Shown here in pieces: positions 10,484 to 23,559 of a DNA stretch of 64,000 nt (position 1 is the stretch's first letter; every line of letters starts with the position of its first letter). Below the pieces are notes generated by a model. The model was given only the letters and a program-made list of their open reading frames with translations. It made no database searches and had not been told where the DNA came from. Source of the stretch: Sindora glabra (Eukaryota; Streptophyta; Magnoliopsida; Fabales; Fabaceae); NCBI GenBank assembly GCA_020226215.1, contig CM035228.1, positions 60,175,989 through 60,239,988 of the forward strand. Reading direction: 5' to 3'. The position numbers and the translations under genes were made by a program.

Positions 10484-11387
10484 CTTATAAATAGGGAGAA
10501 TGCTTATTTGAAATAAATTAACAATCTATCAAGATAGCTCTCCTTCCATAAAACAAAGGTTTCTTACTTAGGGGTGTAAATCTTGGTATTTGGCATTACC
10601 CAGGCTATTTCGAAGGTCTACAGATCTTTTAGATTTTTTTTATAAGGACTTTGACCTACATTTTGCTTATAAATACAAGCATCAAACAAAGCATTTAGAA
10701 ATACTTCGGAAAAGAATGCTTCTAAAAGATTTGTAGAATCCTTAAGTTCATTATTAATAGTACAACTCCTTAAAAGGAATCCTAAAAAATTCTTGGATTT
10801 TCTCAATAGCTAAAGTAATGTTTTATGGTCTATGTCTTTCATCTCAAAAGTCTTCTTTATTGATGGATTCTAAAATCTATTGATCTACACCTTCCATTAA
10901 ACACCTGCTAAAACTTATGACTGAAGGTGTATCAATAGTTACCTATAAACTTGTACCCTTTATTTATAAATTTCACTCTCACCTACCACTTGAAACACTA
11001 GGCAATACCTTTGGTTCTATTATCAAGATAGATCATCTTTAATATAAAAGAAGGCTTTTGTGTTTAAGTGTGTAAATCATTGCATCGATTAGCATTACCA
11101 ATGGTATTTAAAAGGTTACAAAATTAATCAAAATTTCTTCCAAGAGCTCATACCAACACTTTGGCCATAAACACAAGAATTCTATAAAATATTTGGAAAG
11201 ACTTAAAATAAGAATCCTTCCAAATTATCTGTAAAATGCTTGTATTTATTATTGAAGTGTGGATATAAGTCCCTAAAAGGAACCTTAGGTGATTCTAATA
11301 CCTTCACAATATTAAATACTATGATTTTATCTCAAAAGCCTTTTATGTTTATGGATTTCAAAAGTCATTGATCTACACCTTCCATCT
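10484..11387 (+). repeat. Two degenerate direct repeats, about 0.48-0.49 kb apart, each headed by a TATA-like box
   Basis: Unit 1 (about 10484-10900) and unit 2 (about 10963-11387) share landmarks in the same order: TATAAAT (10486 and 10965), ATCAAGATAG (10528 and 11022), a G/TGTGTAAATC block, and GATCTACACCTTCCAT (about 10881 and 11370). No open frame persists. The head-to-tail arrangement with a TATA box at each start suggests a duplicated promoter or LTR fragment, but I recognise no family. Confidence 0.6.
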
Positions 11388-12986
11388 TAATCTCAAAAGT
11401 CATCTTTATTAGGTGGTCTATATGAAGATAACCCATGTTCCATCTCAAAAAATATATTTAAAGATATAAAAAAATAGATGAGTTATAAAACTGATAATAA
11501 ATTATAATAATAAAAGGTTGCATGTCCATTTTAGCATTAATAGATGCAAAAATGCTAAACAATTTTTTCTCACTTTAATTTATCATTACTTTACAAACAT
11601 ATACACCCTCCACTCAAAAGCCATTATGTAAAATGAAGGAATTACAAGTAGAGAATAACCACTTTTCCTTTTAGTTTGTATAGGGAAGTCATGTATGTTC
11701 ATTACAAATGAAAAATATGTTGTTCTTTATGAATAATAATTTTTTATTGTATATATTCATGTATTGTTATGGAAATAAATAAAATAGCAAAATTAATTTT
11801 CATAATAGATTGTCTATTTTCTCATATGTTTCATTTACATTTAATCTAGTAATGCTTGTGTCTGTTTAATTGTATAAAAACATATCATAATGCTAAAAAG
11901 AATTTTGATGCTACAAATTTAATTAGAGTAAGTTTAATTAAAAATAAAATAAATTGGTTCATAAAATGATGTTTATATTCTTCCAAGACTTAAATTTAAT
12001 TTATAAAATTATTAACTACATATATGATATATATAAATTATGTTTTGAATTTTGATTTGATATTATATGTGTGTTGTGATGTATAAGTATATTGTTATCT
12101 GCTTCTGGTCTAATGTATGTCATGTGTATCTGGCCATTTTAGAATGATTCTAAAAAGGTTTTAGGATTATTTTAGAATGATTATAGAAAAAGTTATGAAG
12201 CAAAGAAATTATATTTTTTTAATATTATAACATCAGCTCTTGTTTAGCAACCAATACTAACTAATAGGATAACATTGTTATATTAAAGATAATGGTGTTT
12301 TTTACTTAACTAGCATCTAATATAAACTTAAACTTAGATGTTAGTTTTTTTTTGTATTAATCAAGATTGAAACTTTGACCACAAGCATAAATTAAAAAAT
12401 AAAAGGATAAAGCATGGTGCAAGTTCAAAATAAAAATAGTAAAGTACAATGTTATTTGCAAATTTCATCCTAAAGCTCCTCTAACCCTAAAATGATTATT
12501 TATTTAATGAGGTATGTTCTCTTTCTAACCTTAAAATGCTTTTCTTTATTTTTTTGTATTTTTTCTCATCAATTATTTTCTAAGACTAAAGCTCTGCTAA
12601 CCCATTACTAAATATCTATAGATGTGCACTCTTGCAAAAATGTAGAATATAAAAGTAAGGAATGAGGGTACAGTATTATGGTTTGGGATGAGGGAGTGAG
12701 AAATATAGGATAGTTTGGTTTATTTAGGTGGCGTGGGACATACCATATTGATTATTAAAAGAAATTTATGTCGTATTATAGAAATTTAATGTCAATTATT
12801 TGAAAACAAATGATATTTAATATTATTTCCCACAATGATAGGAAATTAAATGACATCAATTATTTTTTTATATAAATATTGATGTAATTGTTATATTTTT
12901 TGTTAGTTTCAAAATCAATGTTAAAACCACATATACAATGACCCTTAATTAAATGTCAGTTGATTTTTTGCATTTAATCCCCTAAG
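11388..12986. other. AT-rich region with no recognisable gene
   Basis: I see no coding signature or clear repeat boundary. Stretches such as 12770-12960 (with ATGTCAATTATT and related forms) vaguely resemble DNA-transposon subterminal sequence, but not enough to annotate. Confidence 0.5.
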
Positions 12987-13039
12987 CACTAGAAGTCAAT
13001 AAGCTATTTTATAATAGTGTTATCGTTATTATTACTTAC

Positions 13040-13300
13040 CCTTCATTGTTGTAAAAAATAAGATGTTATTACTAGGTTGTAGTTATAGGACCTTATCGTA
13101 ATGGCATATGTTGTTATTATAGTAAATAATGCTAAATTAACGACAACTGTCATTAGAATAATGGTCAATAGGCTACATTCACGTGATGTAGTAACACCCT
13201 TATATTGATGACAACATGTCGCTAGTATAAGATGTGCCAATGCAGCAAAATTTATACCAATAACAAAGAGTCGTCAATATAACCAACCTTTTTTTCAAAA
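13040..13300. repeat. Subterminal-type repeat block (left)
   Basis: A cluster of related short motifs such as TTGATGACAACATGTCGCTA, AACGACAACTGTCATTAG and CCAATAACAAAGAGTCGTCA, in both orientations. In CACTA elements such blocks bind the TNPA-type protein. The block lies on the left side of the transposase-like relic. Confidence 0.45.
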
Positions 13301-14159
13301 ATGCTTAAATCTTTACAATAATTAATTCTATTTTTATTTTAGTGATATTAATAGTAAGCATTATCCCCAACCATTTTTTAAAATTATTAAAAATTTAAAA
13401 ATATTGTTATACTAATTATGATACTCGATAAGAGAAAAAATGAAATATATAAATTAAAATAATGAATGATATACAACAATAAAATTATATAATGTCCATA
13501 TGTAACAATGTAATCTAACAAATAAAAAAGTTAACATATAATCTAAAAAACCTCTTAATCATGTAGTCATTGATGTCATTGTTGCCATTGTGATGTTGGG
13601 GCTAGGATTGCAATGGAGTTATTGGTGGTTAGGGATTGAATCTAGTTAGCAATGTTAAGGGACAAACATTTGGCAATTGAGAATGAGGAAGAGGCAGTGT
13701 AGCATATGGAAAAGTGATCCTGAGTCTAGTCTATAAAGTCTTATCTAATGTCATGATTTGGACCTCGATGTGCTATAATTATTATTATTGATAGTTGATG
13801 CTTTATTACTACACATCTTACATGTACTAACTTTAAAAAATGTAGCTTTGCACATCCTTAGGCTATTATTACCCTTAAGGATAAGTTATAGTTAATAAGC
13901 TATTGCTGGGGGTGCCATATGAAGTCCTTCAAAGCATATAGCTAATCCTTTTCTTGTAATCTTGATAAGTGCCTAACACCTCATTAGCAATGGCAGGCTT
14001 ATTACTCTACTTTGGGCCTATCGTCTACTGTCAAGCTGCTAAAGGCATTAATAGACTAATACTACAGTTGAATAAGCTAGTCTACCATCTTATTCTTAAT
14101 TTTAAAAAAATGGTAGCATGTGTACAAAGTTTTCAAAAGTAATTAAAATTAAAAAATAA

Positions 14160-15300
14160 GTTTATCTACATAATCAACCTTGGTCGTTGGAGAAACCTAC
14201 TCTCCCAATGACTATGTATGATGCTCATAGAAGTTCTCCATCAGTGGCTACAACTCACTTATGTCCTTATTTCTCTAGGCTAGTTTTAAAGACAAGTAGA
14301 CTACATTAGTAATTATTATTGATAGTATTAAATTTCAAGAATGTTAAATTAGCATACCTTGTCATGTTGATGCATCGCAATGATCTTTAATCTATGGTAA
14401 TTATTATACATCTTATATGCTCTATTATTTACATTTCTCCTAAACTTCTTTTGTAGATTGAAATTGAAACATATATAATTACAAGAGCAGTAAACTTGAA
14501 ATAAAAAAATTACACTAGTAATATTATTTAATCTATTCTTACCCTATGCTTTGGAGTATCAAACATCTTTTAGCACCTCTCCTAATGATCTATTAGGATA
14601 TCAATTGGAGTCTCCTACATCATGTAGTCAAATTCATCCCCTTTGCTTGATGAAATACATATGTAGCTCATGTCTCCAATCTCTATATTGATCAGTTGTA
14701 GTGCATTGGATACCCATAATTATGTGAGTTAGCTCTTCCTATAATACATCAATATACTAAAAATGTTCCTTCATTGAAAAACATGTAATAATCAAATATG
14801 AGTGTAAAATAATGATAATATCAAACATAAATTAATAAAGAAAATAAGTTAGTACTTACCTTAACTCCTAAAACAACATGTGATCTCAGTTCCTTAAGTG
14901 TGGTTGTATAAGACTTATGCAATAGCTTATAATGTTTCCTAACAAGAACTCCTATTAGTCATAAGAAATGCCTTTGATTTTGCATTACAGGAAGCTAAGT
15001 ATATTTATCAAATTTAACAAGCATTAGTTGATCGTTATTCTTTTAAATTTTTTATTAGAGACCTAAAGCCCTTTTGTTATGATATCACTAAGATGGTGCA
15101 ACTTAAAAAAAATTCATGAAGTTAATCAAAAGTATACATACATACACACATATGTATATATGGGAAAAAATAAAATAATTAGTATAGGGTAAACAATTTT
15201 GCCTATCTCATATTATTAAGGAAGGCGAATGAGGTTTAGTGGTGGTGGGTTTCCACCATTTCCTCTATAGTAAGAAAGCATGATAGCAGCCATAGCTAGA
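14160..15300 (-). pseudogene. Possible C-terminal CACTA ORF remains (very degraded)
   Basis: Downstream of the DUF4216-like part on the reverse strand, where CACTA elements often encode a Ptta/En/Spm plant transposase region. Weak peptide traces (NAKSKAFLMTNRSSC near 14940-14985) would fit the conserved N-x-x-N-R block of that family. Stops are frequent. The assignment rests mostly on position. Confidence 0.25.
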
Positions 15301-15649
15301 AACAATATAAATGGTAATGATTACATGAGATCTGTATGAGAAACAATTATAAGGATAAGTGATAAATAATATTTATTATAACATAACAAAATTGTTCATA
15401 ACATAATTTTTACATATGAAAAGTAAAACAGTGAAAATCCTAATCAGAATCATTATCACTAAAAGTAACATGAATATATGCTCTCTTATTAGTTTAAACA
15501 TCATTCTCATACTTTAATTACTCCTCATCTATGTAATCAACCATTTCATCTTCTAATAAGTTATCATCATTTATAAGGTCATCAACATCTTATGTGTTAG
15601 CACAAATATCTATAAAAAATGAAACATATTGAAGATCATTATTTTGATT

Positions 15650-16230
15650 CCTTAAGTTAATAAAGTCTAAATAAATTTATAAGGTTAACTATGAGGGTGA
15701 AGTTTGTAGAATTAGTGTGTTGTAATATTAGGACTCCAAGATGATCAGCATTAACTTCTAGAAGATCTTATATATCACGATGCATTACATGAGCAATAAC
15801 TCTCTAATTAGCTTTATTAAGAGGATTATCGATGTAAAAAACTTGTTTTGCTTAAAGGACAAGTACATATAGATCATCTTCATAACATTGAGTACTAATA
15901 GAAATGCTCGTTATTTTCTTATCAATGACAATTTTCTTCTTTTTACAGTTAATATCAAACAATTTACACTTGAGTAAAGTTATAGAGTATTTATTCATAT
16001 AAGTTAACTCTATAATATCCTTTAAAAGATAATAAAATGTGTTTTTATTACTTCCATGTGCAGAAATCTCATTATTTTATGTCTTATGCCTAGAATTTCA
16101 AGAAAAAGTTACAAACCAAACTCTATTGACTACACATGCCAAACATAATCTAATCATGAAATTTGGTCTAAAAGCTAACAAGAATAGCTTGTCAATCACC
16201 TTTAGGGGTCCATTTTTGTATAAGTAATAT
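15650..16230 (-). pseudogene. CACTA transposon DUF4216-like domain
   Basis: The reverse-strand reading in order is VNRVWFVTFS, a stop, then DIIELTYMNKYSITLLKCK and LFDI (about 15950-16025), then AKQVFYIDNPLNKAN and VIAHVMHRDI (about 15780-15860). This follows the known DUF4216 pattern: a VNGxRF start, DIIEL-hydrophobic-Tyr, LFxCxWxDI, and QxxQVFYVxDP near the end. DUF4216 is found downstream of TNP2/DUF4218 in plant CACTA transposon proteins. At least four stops interrupt it. The region 16298-16600 may hold more of the same ORF but is not recognisable. Confidence 0.7.
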
Positions 16231-17164
16231 ATCTATAAAAAATTTTAAACATAGTAATATAAAAAATGAGCAATAAATAAGGAAATAGATCATTATAATG
16301 AACCTAATTTATGTAAAATGGATCAAATCTATTTTCTATTATGTGTGCCTCTATAATCTGCATTCTTTAATAAAAACATGTTTTTGTAGTTCTTACATGG
16401 ACATTATGACTCCTAAATCATTGATAATGTTTTTAGCATTCTTGACAAATGCCGGAGCGTTGTTCAAGTACTTATTAGATAAGCAATCTCACAAAGTTAT
16501 CAAGCTTTTGTTTACAAACATATTGTCACTAGTTAACAACATGACAAGTTATTATAAGATTCAATCTTACATGCATGTTTGTTATATATTCTAAATCTAA
16601 CTTATCATTCCAACTCTAAAAGATAGGGTCCTATTCCATTTGAGATATTCTTATAATTATTGTCTTAACTAATCTACATTATTGTTCCCTAAATGTAAAA
16701 ATTTTAATAGCTTATCCTCATAGTTCTTCAAATGTGCAAACTATAATTTGATAGAGTACACATTTGGATAATAAAGAAGACATGTGAAATTTCAATAATG
16801 TAAAATGATGAGTAGATAAATTGATAACAATAACTAAAGGACCTATGTCGAATTGTTTAAATTTATAAGACAATTTAAAGGTTGGTTAGTCTATATATAA
16901 TGGCCAACCTACACTTGAACGAGTCTAAAATTACATTGCAAGGATATTAAAGTTAAAAATATTGTAAATTTACAATTACAATAATTTAAACTATTTTATA
17001 TGCACTTTAATACTCATTTACATAGGACAAGTTTTGCTTGTACTAACTTCTTAACATTCTTTGCTTTAGTCAATACTAACTTTAAATCTTTTGCAATAAT
17101 TATTTCTTTACACTAGTTTCTTGCTTAATATTTTCTTTATTTAAATATAAATATTTTGATTATT

Positions 17165-17800
17165 TTAGAATTTTATGGTTTGTATCATTACTTTAAATGT
17201 CTATTACTTAATTTTCTCTTATTCATTAAATTAACATAAATTTAATACTTATTTAGTATTATGCATAAATTTTACTCATAATATTTTTCATTATTTACTC
17301 ACTACTTTGTTTAAAATTAACTCCAAATCTCTATTAAAAGACTACTTTGTTTTTTTAATTTATGTTCAAATTTTAATTATTTAATATTTTTCTTATTTAA
17401 ATTTTTATATTTTCCTTACCTTAATTTTTAAAATGTATGTCTTTTAATTATTTAATATTTTCTTCATTCTAATTTTAATACAAGCATCATTTTGTAGTTT
17501 TAAAGTTTATTTCTTTTTATTATTTCAATATCTTCCTGTTCGTAAAATCAACATAATTTAATACACATATAGTATCACGCATAAATTGTACTTATAATGA
17601 TTTCATGATATTCATTTCTTTATTAAAAATTAACTCTAAATCTCTATCATTAAATATTTTATATTCTTAATTTATGTTCAAATTTTAATTATTTAATATT
17701 TTTAATAGTTAATTTTTATATTTTTATTATTTTAATTTTTAAAAGTTATGATTTTTCATTATTCAATATTTTCTTTTTAATTTTAATACTTGTTTACTAT
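17165..17800. repeat. Degenerate tandem duplication, period about 318 bases
   Basis: Landmarks recur in order. ATTTAATACTTATTTAGTATTATGC (split here across small differences) near 17240 matches AATTTAATACACATATAGTATC near 17560. TTTATGTTCAAATTTTAATT occurs at about 17360 and about 17665. The sequence is very AT-rich and non-coding. Confidence 0.6.
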
Positions 17801-17860
17801 TATACTCTAATTTTTCTCATACTTATATTATGATACTAGCCTAATATTTTTTTAGTCAAA

Positions 17861-17864
<4 letters not shown>

Positions 17865-17914
<50 letters not shown>
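17865..17914. repeat. (AT)25 microsatellite
   Basis: An uninterrupted run of 25 AT dinucleotides. Confidence 0.98.
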
Positions 17915-17917
<3 letters not shown>

Positions 17918-18199
17918 GTTTCATAAATAAATATTATTAAAAAATTGTTACAAGTTAAAATAATTTGTACAGTTAAAAAAATTATAATTAGAAATATAAA
18001 AATAATCATATATGTAAATACATACATTACTTTCATTTTCTAAATTTTCTATAAAAATCTTTTATTTTATTAAAAATTTAGTATAAGATAATAAAATCAG
18101 TAATCAAACAAAAAAAATTAAGGTTTAATTAAACCTACATATTTCAAAATTATTTTAAAAGTATAATAGTAACTTTTTTTACCAATATACATTATGATT

Positions 18200-18710
18200 T
18201 ATTATACATGAGTATTATAATGATTTACAATATGAGCATATATGAATAATTTATTAAAATATATTTAAATAAAAAATAATTATTTGATATTACACAAATA
18301 TTCTATCTACAAATGATTTTAGATTTGGTGTATTTGAAATATCAATTAAGAAGAATATCAATCAAAGTATAAAATTAAAAATTTGAAGTTCAATATGATT
18401 TAAAAATGTAGTGAGAAATCTATTATAATAATTATTAAATTTAACTAATAATATGAAAGAATAGTATTATAAATAAAATATTTTAAAAATATATTTATAA
18501 TATAAAGGTTAAATATATATTTACTATAAATTAAATTAATTTTAATAAAAAAAATGGTTACAAATATAAAATACATGTTCTTATGAGCATTATAATTATA
18601 ATAATATTAGGTAAATATATAAGAGTATTATAATGATTTACAATATGGGTGTATACAAAAAATTTATTAATAATATAAAATATATTTAAATAATAAAATA
18701 ATAATTATAA
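18200..18710. repeat. Dispersed direct repeat about 0.41 kb apart
   Basis: The string GAGTATTATAATGATTTACA, followed by ATATG and an AAAATATATTTAAATAA block, occurs at about 18210-18290 and again at about 18622-18700. It is AT-rich and non-coding, an old local duplication. Confidence 0.6.
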
Positions 18711-19286
18711 GATTTTTATGATAAATATTGAATATAATTTATAAATAGATTGTAATTTTTTTTATTTATTTGAAAGAGGATAGAAAATTAAATAATTGTA
18801 ATCTATTAAATTTAGAAACAAAATAAATTAGTTTAATAAAATATAAAAGTGACAGATATTTCATTAAATGCTCTTTAATATAATTTTTTTGGAAGTTATT
18901 TTAGGAGGAAAATTTGTCATGGAAGAGTTTTAGATGAATATAGATCTAATACTCATATTAGGTCTTAAATCTTATTCTAAGTCCAAATAATACAACTATT
19001 AATATATTATCCTAATCTTCTCATATTTATATCAAGTCTCCAAATCCTTCAATATCAAGTCATATAATATGTCCAAATATAATACCATAGCAAATATACT
19101 AGTTGTAATACATTCATTCCATAACTAATTTTACAAAGTAAAAGAATTTTACACTAGCAACATATCATATCTTATAACCGATCACTAGAAAAGAGTTCTT
19201 TAGAAATTTCAACCTACCTCAATGAAAGAATGAACTAAAGAAAAATAGAACAATTTAGCCATCATGCAAAACCAATGTAAGAAAAT

Positions 19287-19290
<4 letters not shown>

Positions 19291-19328
<38 letters not shown>
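19291..19328. repeat. (GA)19 microsatellite
   Basis: An uninterrupted run of GA dinucleotides, followed by a slightly imperfect AAGAGAGAGAATAAGAGAG tail. Confidence 0.97.
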
Positions 19329-19338
<10 letters not shown>

Positions 19339-19469
19339 ATAAGAGAGTAAAAAAAGGATAAAAGTGGAATAGAAAAAAAATCAAAATTTATACCTAAAAT
19401 CTAAAGAAATTCTTCACTTCTTCCTTAGCTCCATCATGTCGAAATGGCTAAAATGACTTTCTACTAAAA

Positions 19470-19960
19470 TTGAAGTTATAGGCCTATATCGGTGACATAT
19501 TTTTTATTATTGATATAGCCAAAATTTGATTATTGCTACAACCTTTCTGAAAAATTGTTACCAACTTCCATCTCCTCATTTTTTGGTAAACCTTATAGCA
19601 ATGACATTGTTATTAATATAGAATCAAAATTTAGTTTTTAAATTTTTCAAAAAAATACTATACCGATGATAAAGTTGTTGAATAGGTTCATTAATAATTA
19701 ATACCAACTAGTGGTAATCCAGTTTACTAATTTCATTTTTCAAAAAAATATTCATATCAATGATAGTGTTACCAATATACATGCCTTTGTGTTGGTCATA
19801 ATGCCAATTTGCATGATTATCTACTCATAATATACCAATGACAAATGTTATCAAAATAAATATTATTTTTCTTTTTTATAAAAATATTATTATACAATGA
19901 CAACAATGTCACCACCTTATTTTTAGACCATTGTGACTGGTGTAAAGTTATCAACTAAAT
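19470..19960. repeat. Subterminal-type repeat block (right)
   Basis: Many related short motifs: TATATCGGTGACATAT, AGCAATGACATTGTTATTAA, CTATACCGATGATAAAG, ATCAATGATAGTGTTACCAA and ACAATGACAACAATGTCACC. Both orientations occur. This density is typical of the ends of CACTA transposons and pairs with the block at 13040-13300. Confidence 0.5.
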
Positions 19961-20015
19961 ATCTTTAAAATATGCATGATTTAGAGATATAAAATTCACA
20001 AATAATTTTTTTTAG

Positions 20016-22250
20016 TATTAAATTAGGAAACAAATTTTTACAATTAATAAGGTTTAATTTTTTAATATATTTAAAAAAAATTAAACATGTCAAAATCTTT
20101 TAAGAGTCAAAATCCAAGTCAAACAAAAAAATTTCTTTTTGATTGGGAAATAATTGAAATATAATGACCTTAGAAAACAAAAATTTTAGTGAAATGATTT
20201 TAGAAAAATATTTATTCACTAGAAAGTCATTAGTTTCAGCAAATTTTTAAGTAAATAGTTTTCAAACAATTATTCTAGAAAAGATATTTAATAAAAAATA
20301 CAAAATGAAATTAGATTTATAAAACTTATTTGAATATTATTTTCTTAAAAATCTCTCAAAGAACTAAAGAGATGTTTTAAAAGATAATCTTTCTACAAAC
20401 TAAGTAATGTCTTTATTTTCATAATTTAAACCTTGAAACCAACACAATAGAATATGATTAGGTTTTTGAAACTAAAAAAAAATAAAAAATATCCTACTTT
20501 GTTTAAAAATACTTTAGAGATAATATCAAGTTCAATAATTAGTTTCCTTTCTTTAGAAATGGATTAGAAATAATTGAAGTTTAAAACCATGTAAATAATA
20601 CTTGGTACAATATCTTGGATATATTTAGAAAAACACTTGGAGAAGATGTTTACCTTTAATGTTGGGGAAAACTCTTTTTCTAGTGTTTCCTTGAAAATTA
20701 TCATGAAATCCCTCGTTATTGTTATAACAACCTTTAAATAAAACATATATGAAACGAAATAGATGAAACATATAGCAATGTAATTATATATTAGCATAGT
20801 TAAACATATGCATCTTTATTCAAACAAAGTACTAGAGTTTTATCATATCCTTTTGTTAAAATGATGATGTTAATGCTATAGCAAATCAATGTAAATATCT
20901 ACGATTACGACAAATCAAATGAAAATAAATAAAGTGATAGTTGACAACTTAGTTATTCTTTATTGCATCAAAAATAAAAACTCATGTTTGTCTTATGATT
21001 CTCAATAGGGATAGTGGAACTTCTATCAATGTGTACCATAATAAGTGTAATGCATGCTCCACCAAACATCTATAAGCTTAATGGGTGGCATTGAGCATGA
21101 TATCTACAAAGATATATTCACAAGTAAGTAATAAAATTATTTAATGAGATATTTATCACATAAATTTTTTAGTAAGTTTTAATTTAGATAACATTTATAA
21201 ACAAGACATACCAAAAATTCATTTTCTTATTAGAAAATATTTTTCATTAAAGCATTTTGTATATGGCATTAGTAATATTTAGATAGAATATTATTTGGTT
21301 ATAAGCACGATACAAAAAGTTTGAATAGCTATTAAATAGCTTGTAAGTATAAATGGTTTTTCCTTATTACTCTATGCTAACTTTATCCTATGCATATCCT
21401 AACCTTAAATAACTATTAAAGGCTTGGAGGCATAAAAGGTCCTTCCTTAGCAGATTTTGACTTCCATAACCACTATCCTGCTATCTTAATTAACTATCAC
21501 CCTTTGTGGGAGGTTAGCTCGCAGTTGGGCACCATAACTTGGTTTTTAGTTCATCCCGCATCACCAATTTTGCTTATAAAAAATAGCCCACTTAGAGCTC
21601 TTGATTCCATGACGTAGCTCATCAGAGTAGTCACACCATCCTACTTATTTAAAGTTTAAGAATAGGTTAACGGCATTGTGCCCCCAATGCCTCTAATCAT
21701 TAGCTTTACTTGATAGAACTCACAGACGAGCTACAACTATCTTAAAGCAAACTTTAGAGGGAAACAACTACTAAACGGTTTGATTAGTCTTTTACCCTTA
21801 TACCTAAGTCAAATGAACGATTTACACATCAGTATCATTGTGGGCCTCCACTAGAGTTTCCTCTAGCTTTGCCTCACTCAAGCATAGTTCACCATTTTTT
21901 AGGTTTGGACAGGCATGCTAACCTTGTCCCTCTAAGGTCAACTTTATCTCACTTAACCTTTCATATGGCTTAAAAGTCAAGGCATTAGGCGAAACCTTAA
22001 AACTCTCAACAATGTCTTATATCACATAAATATGTCACAAATCACATACAACATTCAAGCTAATAATGTCATATATGAAATAATAACTTATATTTAGCAT
22101 ATAGCCATAATTTCACAAACAACATAAATTCAATTTCACATTGGGCTCTCACTAGCCTAATTCACATAACTAAGGTAAGGTCAACATACCAACCATAGTC
22201 ATATAACTAAGATATGAAAATAATCTAACAAGACAAATTCACAAATATAC
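20016..22250. other. Non-coding; GC-richer stretch at about 21370-22250
   Basis: No gene recognised. From about 21370 the composition becomes less AT-rich and looks like the LTR or leader of an old Ty3/gypsy element (for example AGGTAAGGTCAACATACCAA near 22175). I found no matching second LTR in the window, so no element is called. Confidence 0.35.
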
Positions 22251-23143
22251 CTCATCATTTTTCTCATGACCACGAGCATTATCAGTGCTTTCATTCGTGT
22301 GCTACTGCATTACTTTCAAAAGCTTATCATTGTAGAGCTTTATTCATAGATATTCTCATGTATAGACATATTAATGCATTTATTACCACTAGAATATTTC
22401 ATATCAACATTTGTATGCTAATTTTATGATATCACTTTTTCATAGAATTTTTATTACTGAATAAACATACTTTTAAGCTTGTAATTACATGTAATTATAT
22501 GTGATTCATCAATCAAAATACCAATCTAATATTAATATTCATCATATGGTTTGTGTAACAAAACTTTATATATAACTTAGATCTTGTTGGTTTCACAACT
22601 TTTATTTGCAAGCATTTTCAATCTTATGCATCGCGTGTTATTCTAACAAGTAAAAGAGCTATTTTTCTTTTACAAATCAATCATTTAATCATGTCGCTCA
22701 TCATTTTTCTTGTGACCACAAGCATTATTAGTGCTTTCATTCATGTGCTACTGCATTACTTTCAAAAGCTTATCATTATAGAATTTCATTCATAGATATT
22801 CTCATGTATAAACATATTAATGCATTTATTACCACTAGAATATTTCATATCAACATTTGTATGCTAATTTTATGATATCATTTTTTCATAGAATTTTTAT
22901 TACTGAATAAACATACTTTTAAGCTTGTAATTACATGTAATTATATGTGATTCATCAATAAAAATATCAATCTAATATTAATATTCATCAAATGGTTTGT
23001 GTAACAAAACTAGAAATATGTAACTTAGATCCTTTCGGTTTCACAACTTCTATTTGCAAGCATTTTCAATCTTATGCATTGTGTATTATTCTAACAAGTA
23101 AAAGAGCTATTTTTCTTTAACAAATCAATCATTTAATCACGTT
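22251..23143. repeat. Tandem duplication, two 446-base units
   Basis: Unit 1 (22251-22696) and unit 2 (22697-23143) abut exactly and are nearly identical by eye, with a few substitutions and one small indel. Both begin CTCATCATTTTTCT and end with a TCATTTAATCAYGTYG string. No coding frame is kept. The high identity marks it as one of the younger events in this otherwise decayed zone. Confidence 0.9.
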
Positions 23144-23559
23144 GCTCAACAGTAGTAACACTACATGATTTCATCATATAACAACATTTAAAAGTTAAAA
23201 AAAATAGTCACAAAATTATACTAGGTTTTAATAAACATTCTTACACATAAAAATTTCATTTAAAATAGCAAACTTTAGTAATTTTTTTCAAAAATTTCAA
23301 AATTAAAATAAAATTTTTAAATCTCATATGTCAACCTTTTTCAAGAATAAAACAAGTTACAAAAATTACCCATACATATTGGTGAGGGGTTAGATTGCTA
23401 GTAAGTAATACTTTATTTAGATGAATAGTGAAAAATTAATAACTATATAAAATTATTATAATTTTTTATAATTTTGATTTAAGGTATTTTAATTTTTTAA
23501 AAATTAAAATACAAATATTATGAAACATAAATAAAATTATGAAAGTTTTTTATGAGAAA

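Larger units (their letters stand above)
12987..20015 (-). mobile_element. Probable CACTA (En/Spm) DNA transposon remnant
   Basis: Three observations support this. A reverse-strand relic of the DUF4216-type region that follows TNP2 transposase in plant CACTA elements lies at 15650-16230. Subterminal regions rich in short direct and inverted motifs of the type TACCGATGACAATGTTRTC lie near both proposed ends (13040-13300 and 19470-19960). A CACTA string at 12987-12991 is a possible terminus. The right terminus is not clear; the best candidate is a degenerate TTTTTTTTAGTA near 20010. The TNP2 catalytic part is missing, so this would be a non-autonomous, internally rearranged copy. The ends are approximate. 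Confidence 0.5.

Noticed and set aside
10618..10806. 62-codon reverse open frame in the first TATA-headed repeat
   Set aside because: The second repeat unit does not preserve the frame.
12981..13020. Short CACTA ... TAGTG pair (about 33 bases apart) as a complete mini-element
   Set aside because: Too short to be an element; one of the two strings may be a true CACTA end, but the pair is probably coincidence.
20564..20797. 77-codon reverse open frame rich in Ile/Phe/Tyr
   Set aside because: Typical of random AT-rich DNA; no recognisable domain.
21370..22250. Ty3/gypsy LTR
   Set aside because: Composition is suggestive, but there is no second LTR, PBS or PPT in the window, so it is described only as LTR-like non-coding sequence.
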